DNA of 64,000 bases, taken from an uncultured Actinomycetes bacterium. Its GTDB lineage: Bacteria > Actinomycetota > Actinomycetes > Nanopelagicales > Nanopelagicaceae. Below, piece by piece: positions 20,367 to 31,700 of the stretch (within the stretch, counting starts at the first letter, position 1; the number at the start of each line of letters is the position of its first letter). The DNA is taken from positions 62,001-126,000 of the forward strand of contig CAILSO010000019.1 in assembly GCA_903836945.1 (NCBI GenBank). Direction: 5' to 3'. The translations under genes were made by a program, and so were the position numbers. The notes beneath the pieces are model-generated. The model saw only the letters and a program-made list of their open reading frames with translations. It was not told where the DNA came from and did not search any database.

Positions 20367-21124
20367 CCTTAGCGAAGAGAATTATTCCGTGCCTAGATGT
20401 AGCAGGTGGCCGGGTAGTAAAGGGCGTTAATTTTTTAAATCTTAAGGATGCGGGCGATCCAGTTGAGTTAGCAAAGCGCTATGGCCAAGAAGGCGCGGAT
20501 GAAATTACCTTTCTTGATATTTCAGCAAGCGTTGAAGAGCGAACTACGACCTTAGAGATCGTCTCGCGCACTGCAGAACAAGTCTTCATTCCATTAACCG
20601 TTGGGGGCGGTATTCGCACCACCCAAGATGTAGATCGATTACTTCGCGCGGGGGCCGATAAGGTTTCGATAAATACCGCGGCGATTGCTAGACCGCAATT
20701 AATAAATGAAATTTCTGACCGTTTTGGAAATCAAGTTTTAGTCTTATCGGTAGATGCCAGGCGAGCGGGGACCAAATCTGGCTATGAAGTAACCACACAT
20801 GGCGGCCGCGAAAGTGCTGACTTAGATGCTTTGGTATGGATCGAAGAAGCGATCGAGCGAGGCATTGGTGAAATTTTGCTCAATTCAATGGATGCTGATG
20901 GCACCAAAGAGGGATTTGATCTACCGATGATTGAGGATGTTCGTGCGATATCGCGAGTACCTGTAATCGCCAGCGGTGGCGCGGGTGTGATCGGTGACTT
21001 TGCCAAGGCAATTGAATCTGGGGCAGATGCAGTTTTGGCAGCGAGCGTCTTTCACTTCGGCGAGATCAAAATAAGTGATATTAAGGCCGCCTGGCGCGAG
21101 CAAGGAATTGCAGTACGCGATTAG
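20363..21124 (+). CDS. hisF: Imidazole glycerol phosphate synthase cyclase subunit
   Basis: [34 protein letters not shown] motifs. Confidence 0.97.
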   Translation: MTLAKRIIPCLDVAGGRVVKGVNFLNLKDAGDPVELAKRYGQEGADEITFLDISASVEERTTTLEIVSRTAEQVFIPLTVGGGIRTTQDVDRLLRAGADKVSINTAAIARPQLINEISDRFGNQVLVLSVDARRAGTKSGYEVTTHGGRESADLDALVWIEEAIERGIGEILLNSMDADGTKEGFDLPMIEDVRAISRVPVIASGGAGVIGDFAKAIESGADAVLAASVFHFGEIKISDIKAAWREQGIAVRD

Positions 21125-21148
21125 CTGTAAATAGGAGAGAATTCTCCC

Positions 21149-21496
21149 GTGATATTTGAGATCCCAGTTGAAGTCGCTTCACATTTCGAGAAAGGCGAAC
21201 TCGTCGCCGCCATCGCGCAAGATTTTCAAACAAATGAAGTCTTGATGCTGGCTTGGATGAACCGAGAAGCGCTGACTCTGACAATCGAGAGTGCAAGGGC
21301 TACCTACTGGAGTAGAAGTCGAAATAGCCTCTGGTTAAAGGGTGAAAGCTCGGGACATTTTCAAGAGATTAAAGAGATTTCATATGATTGCGATGGCGAT
21401 GCCATTTTGCTTAAAGTAAAACAGATTGGTGCAGCTTGCCACACGGGGGAGCGCAGCTGTTTTCATAATAAGTTAAATGGAAAGTTCAGTGAATGA
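21149..21496 (+). CDS. hisI: Phosphoribosyl-AMP cyclohydrolase
   Basis: [39 protein letters not shown] motifs. Confidence 0.96.
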   Translation: MIFEIPVEVASHFEKGELVAAIAQDFQTNEVLMLAWMNREALTLTIESARATYWSRSRNSLWLKGESSGHFQEIKEISYDCDGDAILLKVKQIGAACHTGERSCFHNKLNGKFSE

Positions 21497-22986
21497 ATTT
21501 AACTGAATTTCGGGATATCGCTAAAGACCATAATGTAATTCCGGTTTGGAAAAAATTCTTAGCCGATAGCGAAACCCCACTTGCGCTCTACCGTAAGTTG
21601 GCCAAGAACCGTCCCGGAACTTTTCTTCTCGAATCAGCAGAACATGGCGGTGCTTGGTCTAGATACTCTTTTATCGGAGTAAATAGCGAGGCGACCCTAA
21701 GCGAGAGAGATGGCAAGGCCTTCTGGGAAGGCAATATGCCGGCAGGTGCTCCATCTGGAATAGATCCTCTGGATGCGCTTCGCCAAAGCGCCGCACATCT
21801 CAAGTCTCCGCGACTTAATAACTTGCCACCCCTAACCGGCGGACTAGTTGGTTACATGGGTTATGACGCAGTCAAGCGATTAGAAAAAATTACTGGCCCG
21901 GCGAAGAATGAAATCAAACTTCCAGAAATGAGCTTTATGCTCACAACGGATTTAGCCGTTTATGACCATCAAGAAGGCGTCGTAACTTTGATTGCAAATG
22001 CGATCAATTGGGATGGCAGTGATGATCGCGTAGATGAGGCTTATGAAGCTGCGCTATCTCGGATTGAAATTATGGCGGCGGATTTAGCCAAGCCAAGTCC
22101 GGCTCATATCTCAAATTTGATTGAAAAAGTTGTGCCGAATTTCAGTAGAAGTACAAGTGACGTTGAATATTTCAAGAGCGTTGAAAGCATTAAGGAAGAG
22201 ATTAAGGCGGGCGAGGCTTTCCAGGTTGTTTTATCGCAACGATTTAACATGGAGGCGAAGGCTGATGCCCTAGATATTTACCGGGTCCTTAGATTGCACA
22301 ATCCCAGCCCATATATGTATTTGTTACGTTTTGGCGATGGCCTAGATGTGGTCGGATCTAGCCCGGAAGCTCTAGTAAAAGTTACCGATAAAGAGGTAAT
22401 GATTCATCCTATTGCTGGCACTAGAAAACGTTCGACCGATCCAGAAGAAGATGCAAAACTAGGTGAGGAATTATTGGCAGACCCAAAGGAACGAGCAGAA
22501 CATCTGATGTTGGTAGATCTAGGTCGTAACGATCTTGGTCGCGTCAGCGAGTCAGGTTCTGTCGAAGTAGTTGAATTTATGCACGTTGAAAGATATTCCC
22601 ATGTCATGCATATTGTTTCAACCGTCATTGGAAAGTTAGCAAAGGGCAAGAGCGCGATTGATGCCCTGTTCGCAGTCTTCCCAGCAGGAACACTCTCTGG
22701 CGCACCAAAACCACGAGCAATGCAGATCATCGAAGATCACGAACCAGTAGGTCGTGGAATTTACGGGGGGACGATCGGCTATCTTGATTTCACTGGAAAT
22801 ATAGATACCTGTATAGCAATCAGAACAGCGGTTATTAAAGATGGCACTGCTTACGTCCAGGCGGGTGCCGGGATTGTTGCAGATTCAGACAGTGCAAGTG
22901 AGAATCAAGAGTGCTTGAATAAGGCAGCAGCAGTTTTAGGTGCGATAGCAACTGCTAACTCGATGGTTGGCCAGGAACTAAAATGA
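21493..22986 (+). CDS. trpE: Anthranilate synthase component I
   Basis: Chorismate-binding domain: [44 protein letters not shown]. Confidence 0.96.
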   Translation: MNLTEFRDIAKDHNVIPVWKKFLADSETPLALYRKLAKNRPGTFLLESAEHGGAWSRYSFIGVNSEATLSERDGKAFWEGNMPAGAPSGIDPLDALRQSAAHLKSPRLNNLPPLTGGLVGYMGYDAVKRLEKITGPAKNEIKLPEMSFMLTTDLAVYDHQEGVVTLIANAINWDGSDDRVDEAYEAALSRIEIMAADLAKPSPAHISNLIEKVVPNFSRSTSDVEYFKSVESIKEEIKAGEAFQVVLSQRFNMEAKADALDIYRVLRLHNPSPYMYLLRFGDGLDVVGSSPEALVKVTDKEVMIHPIAGTRKRSTDPEEDAKLGEELLADPKERAEHLMLVDLGRNDLGRVSESGSVEVVEFMHVERYSHVMHIVSTVIGKLAKGKSAIDALFAVFPAGTLSGAPKPRAMQIIEDHEPVGRGIYGGTIGYLDFTGNIDTCIAIRTAVIKDGTAYVQAGAGIVADSDSASENQECLNKAAAVLGAIATANSMVGQELK

Positions 22987-23132
22987 AAGAGATATTGATT
23001 CTAATTGCCACATTAATTCCGGTGCTGTATTTGGCCTACCGTTTAGTGAGGCGCGGAGTTTCAAAAAAATATGAGCGCCACCCAAAAACTCCTTGGAGTT
23101 CGTTAAATGAAGGAATAGATCCAAGCCAATGA
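22983..23132 (+). CDS. Small (49 aa) putative membrane protein between trpE and trpC; not in supplied ORF track
   Basis: Translation [53 protein letters not shown] overlaps with trpE stop and trpC start. Confidence 0.75.
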   Translation: MKEILILIATLIPVLYLAYRLVRRGVSKKYERHPKTPWSSLNEGIDPSQ

Positions 23133-23902
23133 GCACCGTACTTGAATCCATAATTGAAGGCGTCCTCGAAGATGTAGCGCAGCGACGCATTCCAGCTGGC
23201 AAATTAGCAGAACAATTATCAAGCGCACCTAAAGTAATTGATGCGTTAGCGGCGCTAAGCGCACCAGGTACTTCGGTAATTGCCGAAGTTAAGCGCGCCT
23301 CACCAAGCAAGGGCGATCTGGCAAAAATCAATGATCCGGCTTCACTTGCCGAGGAGTACCAAGCTGGCGGCGCTAGCATCATTAGCGTTTTGACCGAAGA
23401 GCGAAGATTTAAAGGTTCGATTGCAGATTTCACGGCAGTTCGAGAGCGAGTTACCTTGCCGCTGCTTCGAAAAGATTTCATTGTGACTGAATATCAAGTC
23501 ATGGAGTCTCGGGCTATTGGTGCGGATCTACAACTTTTGATAGTAGCCGCGTTGAGCAAATCGCAGCTTAAAGATTATTTTCAAATGACTCACGAACTTG
23601 GAATGAATTCACTTATCGAAACTCACAATGAAGATGAGTTGGAAATTGCCCTAAATTTAGGCGCCAAGATCATCGGTGTTAACTCGCGAAATCTAAAAAC
23701 GCTTGAAGTTGACCCACTTGCATTTGATCGCCTTCTGCCAAAGATCCCATCTGGGGTCATTAAGGTGGCTGAATCAGGGATTGCCAGCCGCGGTGATGTC
23801 TCACACATAGAAGAATTAGGCGGGGATGCGATCCTGGTTGGGGAGACATTAGTCAAGGCATCGAACGCTGGCGTTGGAATTCAAACCCTCTTAGGTCACT
23901 AA
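23129..23902 (+). CDS. trpC: Indole-3-glycerol phosphate synthase
   Basis: [36 protein letters not shown] motifs. Confidence 0.97.
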   Translation: MSTVLESIIEGVLEDVAQRRIPAGKLAEQLSSAPKVIDALAALSAPGTSVIAEVKRASPSKGDLAKINDPASLAEEYQAGGASIISVLTEERRFKGSIADFTAVRERVTLPLLRKDFIVTEYQVMESRAIGADLQLLIVAALSKSQLKDYFQMTHELGMNSLIETHNEDELEIALNLGAKIIGVNSRNLKTLEVDPLAFDRLLPKIPSGVIKVAESGIASRGDVSHIEELGGDAILVGETLVKASNAGVGIQTLLGH

Positions 23903-23921
23903 CAATCGCTATTATTTGCAG

Positions 23922-25133
23922 ATGAGTAGCGCTACCACTCCAACTTTGGTTGAAGATTTTCTCGGGCACTTTGGCCCTTACGGTGGTCGTTTCGTTCCAG
24001 AAGCGCTCATAAGTGCGCTCGATGAATTAACGCAGGCGCATGAAAGCGCAAAGCGTGATCCCGAATTTCAAAATCAATTAGCAGAGCTTCATCGCACATA
24101 CACCGGTCGCCCAAGCATTTTGACGGAGGCGAAGCGATTTGCAGAACATGCTGGGGGAGCTCGAATATTTTTAAAGCGTGAAGATTTAAATCACACTGGT
24201 AGCCACAAAATTAATAACGTTCTGGGACAAGCACTTCTAACCAAGCGAATGGGCAAGAAGCGCATCATCGCTGAAACTGGTGCCGGTCAACACGGTGTTG
24301 CATCTGCAACCGCAGCGGCGCTGCTTGGGTTGGAATGCGTTGTGTATATGGGTGAGGCCGATACCAAAAGGCAAGCGCTAAATGTTGCGCGAATGAAATT
24401 ACTTGGAGCGCAAGTTATTCCAGTAACTCAGGGTTCGAAGACGCTTAAAGATGCGATCAATGAAGCGATGCGCGATTGGGTTACAAATGTAGCCACTACA
24501 CATTATTTACTTGGCACGGTCGCCGGACCACATCCATTCCCGACTATGGTTCGAGACTTCCACCGAGTTATCGGTGTCGAGGCAAGAGCTCAGATGCTTG
24601 AAGAATTCGGTCGACTTCCTGATGCCGTTCTTGCTTGTGTTGGCGGCGGTTCAAATGCGATTGGAATTTTTCATCCCTTTATCGGTGATGCGAATGTCCG
24701 ATTGATCGGATTAGAAGCGGGTGGAAGTGGCATTGAATCTGGAAAGCATGCTTCAACCATCAGTGGTGGTAGCGCAGGTGTTTTACACGGAACTAGAACT
24801 TATGTGTTGCAAGATGAAAACGGCCAGACCGTGGAATCCCATTCGATATCAGCCGGTTTGGATTACCCAGGAGTTGGCCCAGAACATGCATTCTTACATG
24901 ACATCGGACGCGCTGAATATCGATCTATAACTGATGCGCAAGCGATGGAAGCATTCTCGATCCTTTGCAAGAGCGAAGGAATCATTCCAGCGATTGAAAC
25001 CGCACACGCCCTCGCCGGCGCAATGATTATCGGCAAGGAACTTGGACCATCTGGTTGTTTGCTAATTAACTTATCTGGTCGTGGCGATAAGGATGTTGCC
25101 ACCGCTGCTGAATATTTCAAGATCGAGCTGTAA
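23922..25133 (+). CDS. trpB: Tryptophan synthase beta chain
   Basis: [43 protein letters not shown] motifs. Confidence 0.98.
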   Translation: MSSATTPTLVEDFLGHFGPYGGRFVPEALISALDELTQAHESAKRDPEFQNQLAELHRTYTGRPSILTEAKRFAEHAGGARIFLKREDLNHTGSHKINNVLGQALLTKRMGKKRIIAETGAGQHGVASATAAALLGLECVVYMGEADTKRQALNVARMKLLGAQVIPVTQGSKTLKDAINEAMRDWVTNVATTHYLLGTVAGPHPFPTMVRDFHRVIGVEARAQMLEEFGRLPDAVLACVGGGSNAIGIFHPFIGDANVRLIGLEAGGSGIESGKHASTISGGSAGVLHGTRTYVLQDENGQTVESHSISAGLDYPGVGPEHAFLHDIGRAEYRSITDAQAMEAFSILCKSEGIIPAIETAHALAGAMIIGKELGPSGCLLINLSGRGDKDVATAAEYFKIEL

Positions 25134-25927
25134 TGACGGCGCTCTCGAATCTACTTGTTAAGACGCAAGCCGAAAATCGCGCTGCACTAATTGGTTATCT
25201 CCCAGCCGGTTTTCCAACTAAAGAAAAATGCATTCTTGCAATCAAAGCAATGGTTACTGGTGGCGTAGATGCCATAGAGATTGGTTATCCATATAGCGAT
25301 CCAGTTATGGATGGTCCGGTTATTCAAGCTGCTGCCGAACAATCTCTCGCCAATGGCACCAGCGCATCAGATGTATTCGACATTTTGGCGGCAACAGTTG
25401 CCTTAGGCGTACCCGCAGTCATCATGACTTACTGGAATCCAATTGAGCGATTTGGGATTGAAAAGTTTGCTGCCGAACTGGCCAAGCGCGGTGGCTCTGG
25501 AGTAATTACTCCTGACTTAACCATTGAAGAATCAGCAACTTGGAGATCGGCCTGCGCGAAATCCGATATCAATTCAATCTATGTCGTAGCTCCTAGTACG
25601 AGTGATGCCAGATTGCCCAAGGTTGTTGAAGCTTGCTCGGGCTTTGTCTATGCCGCAAGTTTGATGGGCGTAACCGGTACTAGAGGTTCGGTTTCGGGTA
25701 ATGCAAGTGAATTAGTCGCCCGAATTAAATCTCATACCTCAACTCCCGTTGCAGTTGGCCTTGGGGTTTCAAATGGCGCCCAAGCCAAAGAGGTTGCGCA
25801 GTATGCCGATGGTGTAATTGTTGGCTCGGCCTTCATTCGTAAATTGCAAGAGAACGATAATTTTGATCGCGCGCTGGAAGCGATAACTGCACTAGCAAAA
25901 GAATTAGCTATTGGAGTTCGTCGATGA
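25133..25927 (+). CDS. trpA: Tryptophan synthase alpha chain
   Basis: EIGYPYSDPVMDGPVIQAA, GVTGTRG motifs. Confidence 0.97.
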   Translation: MTALSNLLVKTQAENRAALIGYLPAGFPTKEKCILAIKAMVTGGVDAIEIGYPYSDPVMDGPVIQAAAEQSLANGTSASDVFDILAATVALGVPAVIMTYWNPIERFGIEKFAAELAKRGGSGVITPDLTIEESATWRSACAKSDINSIYVVAPSTSDARLPKVVEACSGFVYAASLMGVTGTRGSVSGNASELVARIKSHTSTPVAVGLGVSNGAQAKEVAQYADGVIVGSAFIRKLQENDNFDRALEAITALAKELAIGVRR

Positions 25928-26424
25928 AGAAGTTGCAACCGTGGCTAACACTGGCCGCTCGAATTATTTTGGGCGCAACCTTGCTCGCCGCTGGCATCCT
26001 AAAAATCAAACACCCTTCAGAGGCGGCATCTTCAGTTCGTGTCTACAAATTATTGCCGGTAAGTCTGGCAAATATTCTGGGTTACAGCTTGCCACCGATT
26101 GAAATTGGGTTAGCGATATTCCTATTAGTAGGTATTTGGGTTAAACGGGTTGGAGCAATCTCAGGAATCTTGATGGTGGTATTTATAATCGCGGTCGGTC
26201 AAGCTTGGGCGCGAAAATTGGCAATTAATTGTGGCTGCTTTGGTAACGGGGGAGTTACTGCGGATGGAAAGGTGCATCCTCTGACCTATCTGACCGAAAT
26301 TATTCGAGATATCGGGCTTGCCGCACTTGCTTATTACTTGTATCGCTATCCACACGGTAAATTGAGCATCGATAAATTAGATAAATTAGATAAATTAGAT
26401 AAATCTGAAGAAGTAAGCGAATAG
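25924..26424 (+). CDS. MauE/DoxX-like redox-associated membrane protein
   Basis: 4-TM protein with NCGCFG motif; next to DsbA-like gene. Confidence 0.82.
   Translation: MKKLQPWLTLAARIILGATLLAAGILKIKHPSEAASSVRVYKLLPVSLANILGYSLPPIEIGLAIFLLVGIWVKRVGAISGILMVVFIIAVGQAWARKLAINCGCFGNGGVTADGKVHPLTYLTEIIRDIGLAALAYYLYRYPHGKLSIDKLDKLDKLDKSEEVSE
26371..26404 (+). repeat. In-frame 9-bp tandem repeat GATAAATTA x3 plus partial, encoding DKLDKLDKLDK at C-terminus of the MauE-like protein
   Basis: Read directly from sequence. Confidence 0.96.
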
Positions 26425-26438
26425 AGACGGGGAAACTT

Positions 26439-27113
26439 ATGGCCATGGAACCAAAAAAAGATAAGGGTATGCGCGGACTAGTTATCGGCATGGTCCTATT
26501 TGTAGTTGTAGTTGGCGTCGCCTTCTCGCTCTATTCAAATAAGAGTAATTCAGCAGCATCAATTCCATCTTCAGTATCAAAGGCAGATGGTTATGGGGTT
26601 GTATTTAATGCCAACGCCAAGCCACAGATCGATATCTGGGAGGATTTCCAATGCCCAATCTGCCAACGATTTGAATCGATTAATAATTCATACCTAAATC
26701 AAGTTGCTCAATCTGGTAAGGCCAAAGTGGTCTTTCACCCAATGAGCTTTATTGGTGCGGAGTCAATTTTGGCTGCAAATGCTGCTGCTTGTTCAGCCGA
26801 TCAAAGCAAGTTCTTGGAGTATCACAAGTTGCTTTATCAGAACCAATCTACAACTGAGAATTCGGGAAAGTGGAGCAATCAATTCCTAGAACAACTCGGT
26901 CAAGTGGCCGGAATCAGCAATAACTCATTTATTAATTGCATCCAAAGTGCCAAATATGGAAATTGGACCAAGAATATAAATGCTGATGCCGCTGCGAAAA
27001 ATGTTAACTCAACCCCAACTGTATTTGTAAACGGAAAAGAGTTGGATCGCGCGACTCAATATATGGATGGCGCCGCCTTCCAAAAGGCGCTCAAAGATGC
27101 TGGAGTTAAGTAA
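26439..27113 (+). CDS. Membrane-anchored DsbA-like thioredoxin-fold protein
   Basis: N-terminal TM, WEDFQCPICQRFE (CPIC), STPTVFVNGKEL cis-Pro motif. Confidence 0.92.
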   Translation: MAMEPKKDKGMRGLVIGMVLFVVVVGVAFSLYSNKSNSAASIPSSVSKADGYGVVFNANAKPQIDIWEDFQCPICQRFESINNSYLNQVAQSGKAKVVFHPMSFIGAESILAANAAACSADQSKFLEYHKLLYQNQSTTENSGKWSNQFLEQLGQVAGISNNSFINCIQSAKYGNWTKNINADAAAKNVNSTPTVFVNGKELDRATQYMDGAAFQKALKDAGVK

Positions 27114-27120
27114 GAAATAA

Positions 27121-27927
27121 ATGCACTTTTTTATTCCAACTCCAACAAATTCAAAGTTGGAGTTGGGAGTTTTAACAGTCCATTACTACGCACTCTGCAT
27201 TCTGCTTGGAATAATCTGCGCATATCTTCTAACCAAGAAGCGATATCTCGCTAGAGGTGGAGCTGCTTCGGAAGTTTCAGATCTACTTTTATATCTAGTG
27301 CCAATTGGAATTATCGGTGGCCGGCTTTATCACGTAATTTCTTCACCAGATGCATATTTTGGCAAGAACGGTAATGCCCTCGCCGTATTCAAGATTTGGG
27401 AAGGTGGCATGGGGATTTGGGGTGCGGTAGCGCTGGCAACACTTGCGGCCTATTTATATTTTCAAAGACATACTTCAAGCGTTGGGTTTGCAATCTTTGC
27501 AGATAGCGTTGCACCCGCGCTTTTGATCGGACAGGCAATTGGCAGATTTGGCAATTGGTTTAACGCAGAACTCTTTGGCAAACCCTCAACTCTTCCTTGG
27601 GCACTTGAGATTCCACTAGAAAAACGACCTGATGGTTTTGCTCATTTTTCTACCTTTCACCCAACATTCCTTTATGAGGCTCTCTGGTCTCTCCTGTGCG
27701 CACTCATTTTGATCTACCTCCCAACGGTTATTAGATTAAAGCCCGGCCGATTATTTATCGCCTACATTGCGCTTTATTCATTTGGCCGCTTTTGGATTGA
27801 GAGCATCCGAATAGATAGCGCTCATAAAATCTTGGGGCTACGGCTAAATATGTGGGTCGCTGCGACTGCTTTCCTTTCGGCAACAGTGGTTTTGGCTATC
27901 TCCTTGCGAGAAAAAAGTGAAAGTTAA
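27121..27927 (+). CDS. lgt: Prolipoprotein diacylglyceryl transferase
   Basis: GGRLYHVI, IGRFGNWFNAELFG, HPTFLYEALWS motifs. Confidence 0.96.
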   Translation: MHFFIPTPTNSKLELGVLTVHYYALCILLGIICAYLLTKKRYLARGGAASEVSDLLLYLVPIGIIGGRLYHVISSPDAYFGKNGNALAVFKIWEGGMGIWGAVALATLAAYLYFQRHTSSVGFAIFADSVAPALLIGQAIGRFGNWFNAELFGKPSTLPWALEIPLEKRPDGFAHFSTFHPTFLYEALWSLLCALILIYLPTVIRLKPGRLFIAYIALYSFGRFWIESIRIDSAHKILGLRLNMWVAATAFLSATVVLAISLREKSES

Positions 27928-27943
27928 GGATTAGAATCAGAAC

Positions 27944-28651
27944 ATGGCTTTAGAAGATGTATATCAACGAAACCTGCACCATAAGACCCACAAAGCAGGT
28001 TGGCTTCGCGCTGCAGTATTAGGTGCAAATGATGGCTTGGTTGCAACCGCATCTTTGATGATTGGTGTCTCGGCGGCAAAAGCTGGCGATGTTTTAGTTG
28101 CAGTCGGAGTAGCTGGTATCGCCGCAGGTGCACTATCAATGGCGGTCGGTGAATACATTTCAGTACGTTCTCAAAACGATATTGAAGAATCTGATCGTCA
28201 AATGGAGATCGAACATCTAGCTACCGATCCAGAAGGAGAACTTGAAGAACTCACACAAATTTATGTAGAGCGCGGCCTTACGCGAGAGCTTGCCTCGCAG
28301 GTTGCAAAAGTTATGACCGAGAAGGATGCCCTCGGTGCCCACCTTCGCGATGAGCTCGGGCAATTTGAACATACCAAGGCGCGTCCGGTTCAAGCCGCAA
28401 TCGCTTCCGCAATCAGTTACACAACCGGTGGAATAGTTCCGTTGCTTGGGGCGCTTGCTCCAACAGCCGGCACCAAGAATTTAAGCATCGTCCTATTTAC
28501 CTTGATCGGCTTGGCTGGAACTGGCGTCATTAGCGCCCGCCTAGCTGGGGCCACTTACTGGAAGACCACCTTGCGCGTGCTTATCGGGGGCTCAATTGGA
28601 ATGGCGATCACAGCAGGAATTGGCTCGCTGGTTCACCTTTCCGGTATCTAA
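27944..28651 (+). CDS. VIT1/CCC1-family Fe/Mn transporter-like protein
   Basis: LGANDGLVATASLMIGV, GALSMAVGEYISVRSQND motifs. Confidence 0.93.
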   Translation: MALEDVYQRNLHHKTHKAGWLRAAVLGANDGLVATASLMIGVSAAKAGDVLVAVGVAGIAAGALSMAVGEYISVRSQNDIEESDRQMEIEHLATDPEGELEELTQIYVERGLTRELASQVAKVMTEKDALGAHLRDELGQFEHTKARPVQAAIASAISYTTGGIVPLLGALAPTAGTKNLSIVLFTLIGLAGTGVISARLAGATYWKTTLRVLIGGSIGMAITAGIGSLVHLSGI

Positions 28652-28747
28652 TTGCTAGGCTTTCCTTCCCTGGTTAGAGGCTAAAGTTAGAAGCTAACCA
28701 AAATTTCGTTGGGCCACTGATGTCCCGACCGTTCATCAGGAGCGATC

Positions 28748-31700
28748 GTGACTTTATTTTCAACAGTGCCTTCAGCACAGGGTTTGTATGACCCAAATCA
28801 AGAGCGTGACGCTTGTGGTGTTGCAATGGTCGCTACCTTAAATAAAAAACCAACTCACGAGATTGTTTCAAAGGCGCTGACAGCTCTTCGCAACATGGAG
28901 CATCGCGGTGCAACCGGAGCAGAACCAGATAGTGGTGACGGTGCTGGAATATTAATTCGCATCCCAGATGCCTTCTATCGCGAAGTTGTTGAATTCAAAC
29001 TTCCAGAAGCTGGTAGATATGCAACCGGAATTTTCTTTATTGATCCTTCATTTTCTGAGAGAAGTGAAGTAGAAAAGATTGCCAATGAAGAAGGCTTAGT
29101 AATTTTAGGCTGGCGCAAACTTCCAACCAATCCAAGCAAGTTAGGCAAAACGGCAATTTCTGTTATGCCTAATTTTGAGCAGATTTTTATTGCTGGAAAG
29201 AGTAACGAGAGTGATCTAGATTTAGATCGCCTCGCCTTCTGTTTCCGCAAGCGCATCGAACATGCCTATGCACTTTATGTTCCATCACTCTCTTCTCGTA
29301 CCATTGTTTATAAGGGAATGCTAACTACTCTGCAATTAGAGGAATTCTTCCCAGATCTTTCAGATGAACGTCTAGCTTCGCCACTTGCTCTTGTGCATTC
29401 ACGTTTTTCTACAAATACTTTTCCGTCCTGGCCGTTGGCCCACCCATACCGTTACATCGCACACAACGGCGAGATTAATACGGTTCGAGGAAATCGAAAT
29501 TGGATGCGGGCTCGCGAAACACTTCTAGCGAGTGATCTAATTCCTGGAGATCTCTCTCGGGTATTTCCAATCGTCGATAACGAGAGCAGTGACTCAGCTT
29601 CCTTTGATCAAGTACTAGAACTTCTGTACCTAGGCGGACGCTCGCTGCCACACGCAGTTTTGATGATGATTCCCGAAGCATGGGAGAACCATGCAACGAT
29701 GCCGCAAAACCGACGCGACTTCTATAAGTTCCACTCTTCACTTATGGAACCTTGGGATGGCCCAGCCTGCATTACTTTCACAGATGGAAATCAAATCGGA
29801 GCAGTTCTAGATCGAAACGGTCTACGACCATCTCGTTATTGGATCACCAAAGATGGTCTCGTAGTTCTTGCCAGCGAGTTCGGAGTGCTAGATGTAGAAC
29901 CTGAAAACATTGCTAGTAAGGGACGTTTGCAACCTGGCCGTATGTTCTTGGTTGATATCGAAGAAGGTCGAATCATTGAAGATGGTGAGATCAAGGATCA
30001 ATTGGCTGATGCTGCACCTTATGGCGAATACCTTCATGCTGGTTTGGTCACATTAGAAGAACTTCCTTCACGTGAACACATTGTTTACCCACACTCATCT
30101 GTCATTCGCCGCCAGCGCGCATTTGGTTACACCGAGGAAGATCTTCGCGTAATCATCACTCCGATGGCTAAGAATGGCGCCGAACCTCTTGGTTCGATGG
30201 GAACCGATTCACCGATCGCTGCACTCTCAGCAAAGTCAAGGTTGCTATTTGATTACTTCTCACAACTTTTCGCCCAAGTCACCAACCCGCCACTTGATGC
30301 TATTCGTGAAGAATTAGTTACAAGCCTCGGTGGAACAATTGGCCCAGAGCACAATCTGCTCGATCCAGGTCCAGCTTCATGTCGTCAAATCACTTTAGAT
30401 TTTCCAGTAATCGATAACGATGAGTTAGCGAAGTTAATTCACGTAAATGCTGATGGAAATCATCCAGGTTTCCAAGCCCATGTTGTTCGGGGACTATTCC
30501 CAGTCGGTGGCGGGGGAGAAGCGCTGCGCAATCGTTTGGAAGAGATTCGCGCGGAGGTTTCGCAAGCAATTAAAGATGGCGCACACATAATTGTGCTCTC
30601 TGATCGCGATGGCGATTCTGAAGAAGCTCCAATTCCTTCTTTATTACTTACAGCCGCGGTTCATCATCACTTAATCCGCGAGAAGACCCGGACCAAAGTT
30701 GGTCTGGTTGTTGAAACCGGCGAAGTCCGTGAAGTTCACCATGTTGCTCTGCTAATTGGCTTTGGTGCCGCCGCAGTTAATCCATATCTGGCGATGGAGT
30801 CGGCGGAGGACTTGGTTCGCCAAGGCGTTATCACTGGAATTACTCCAGAAAAAGCGGTTGCTAATTTAATTAAGTCACTTGGCAAAGGCGTACTAAAAGT
30901 AATGTCAAAGATGGGTATTTCTACAATCGCCTCATATACCGGAGCCCAAGTCTTCGAAGCAATTGGCCTATCTAGGGAAGTTATCGATGAATACTTCGTC
31001 GGTGTAACTTCAAAGCTAGGTGGAATTTCACTGGATGCGATCGCTGAAGAGACCATCAAGCGACATCACATTGCTTATCCACCAGGTGGTGAAGTACCTG
31101 GTACAAAGCGACTTCCTATTGGTGGCGAATATCAATGGCGCCGAGATGGTGAGCCACATTTATTCGATCCTGAAACTGTCTTCGCACTTCAACATGCGAC
31201 AAGATCAAAACGTTATGACATTTTCAAGCGTTACACCGAACGCGTCGATAATCAATCAAAACGTCTGATGACCTTGCGTGGGCTATTTGAATTCAAAACC
31301 GGAGTTCGTCCAGCTATCTCAATAGATGAGGTTGAGCCACGTTCGGAGATCATCAAGCGATTTGCAACTGGCGCGATGTCTTACGGTTCGATCTCAGCAG
31401 AGGCCCATGAAACTTTGGCGATCGCCATGAATCGCATTGGCGGTAAATCAAACACCGGAGAAGGTGGCGAAGATCCAGATCGCTACACCCTTGAGGCGAA
31501 TGGCGATTCAAAGCGGTCTGCAATCAAGCAAGTTGCTTCAGGTCGTTTCGGCGTTACAAGTGAGTACTTGGTAAATGCTGATGATATTCAGATCAAGATG
31601 GCGCAAGGAGCCAAGCCAGGTGAAGGTGGTCAACTTCCGGGCAACAAGGTTTATCCATGGATTGCCAAGGTGCGTTATTCAACTCCTGGTGTTGGTCTAA

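Noticed and set aside
22978-23481. 167-aa minus-strand ORF antisense to trpC and the small ORF
   Set aside because: The plus-strand small ORF has ATGA coupling on both sides; the antisense frame has no RBS or domain evidence
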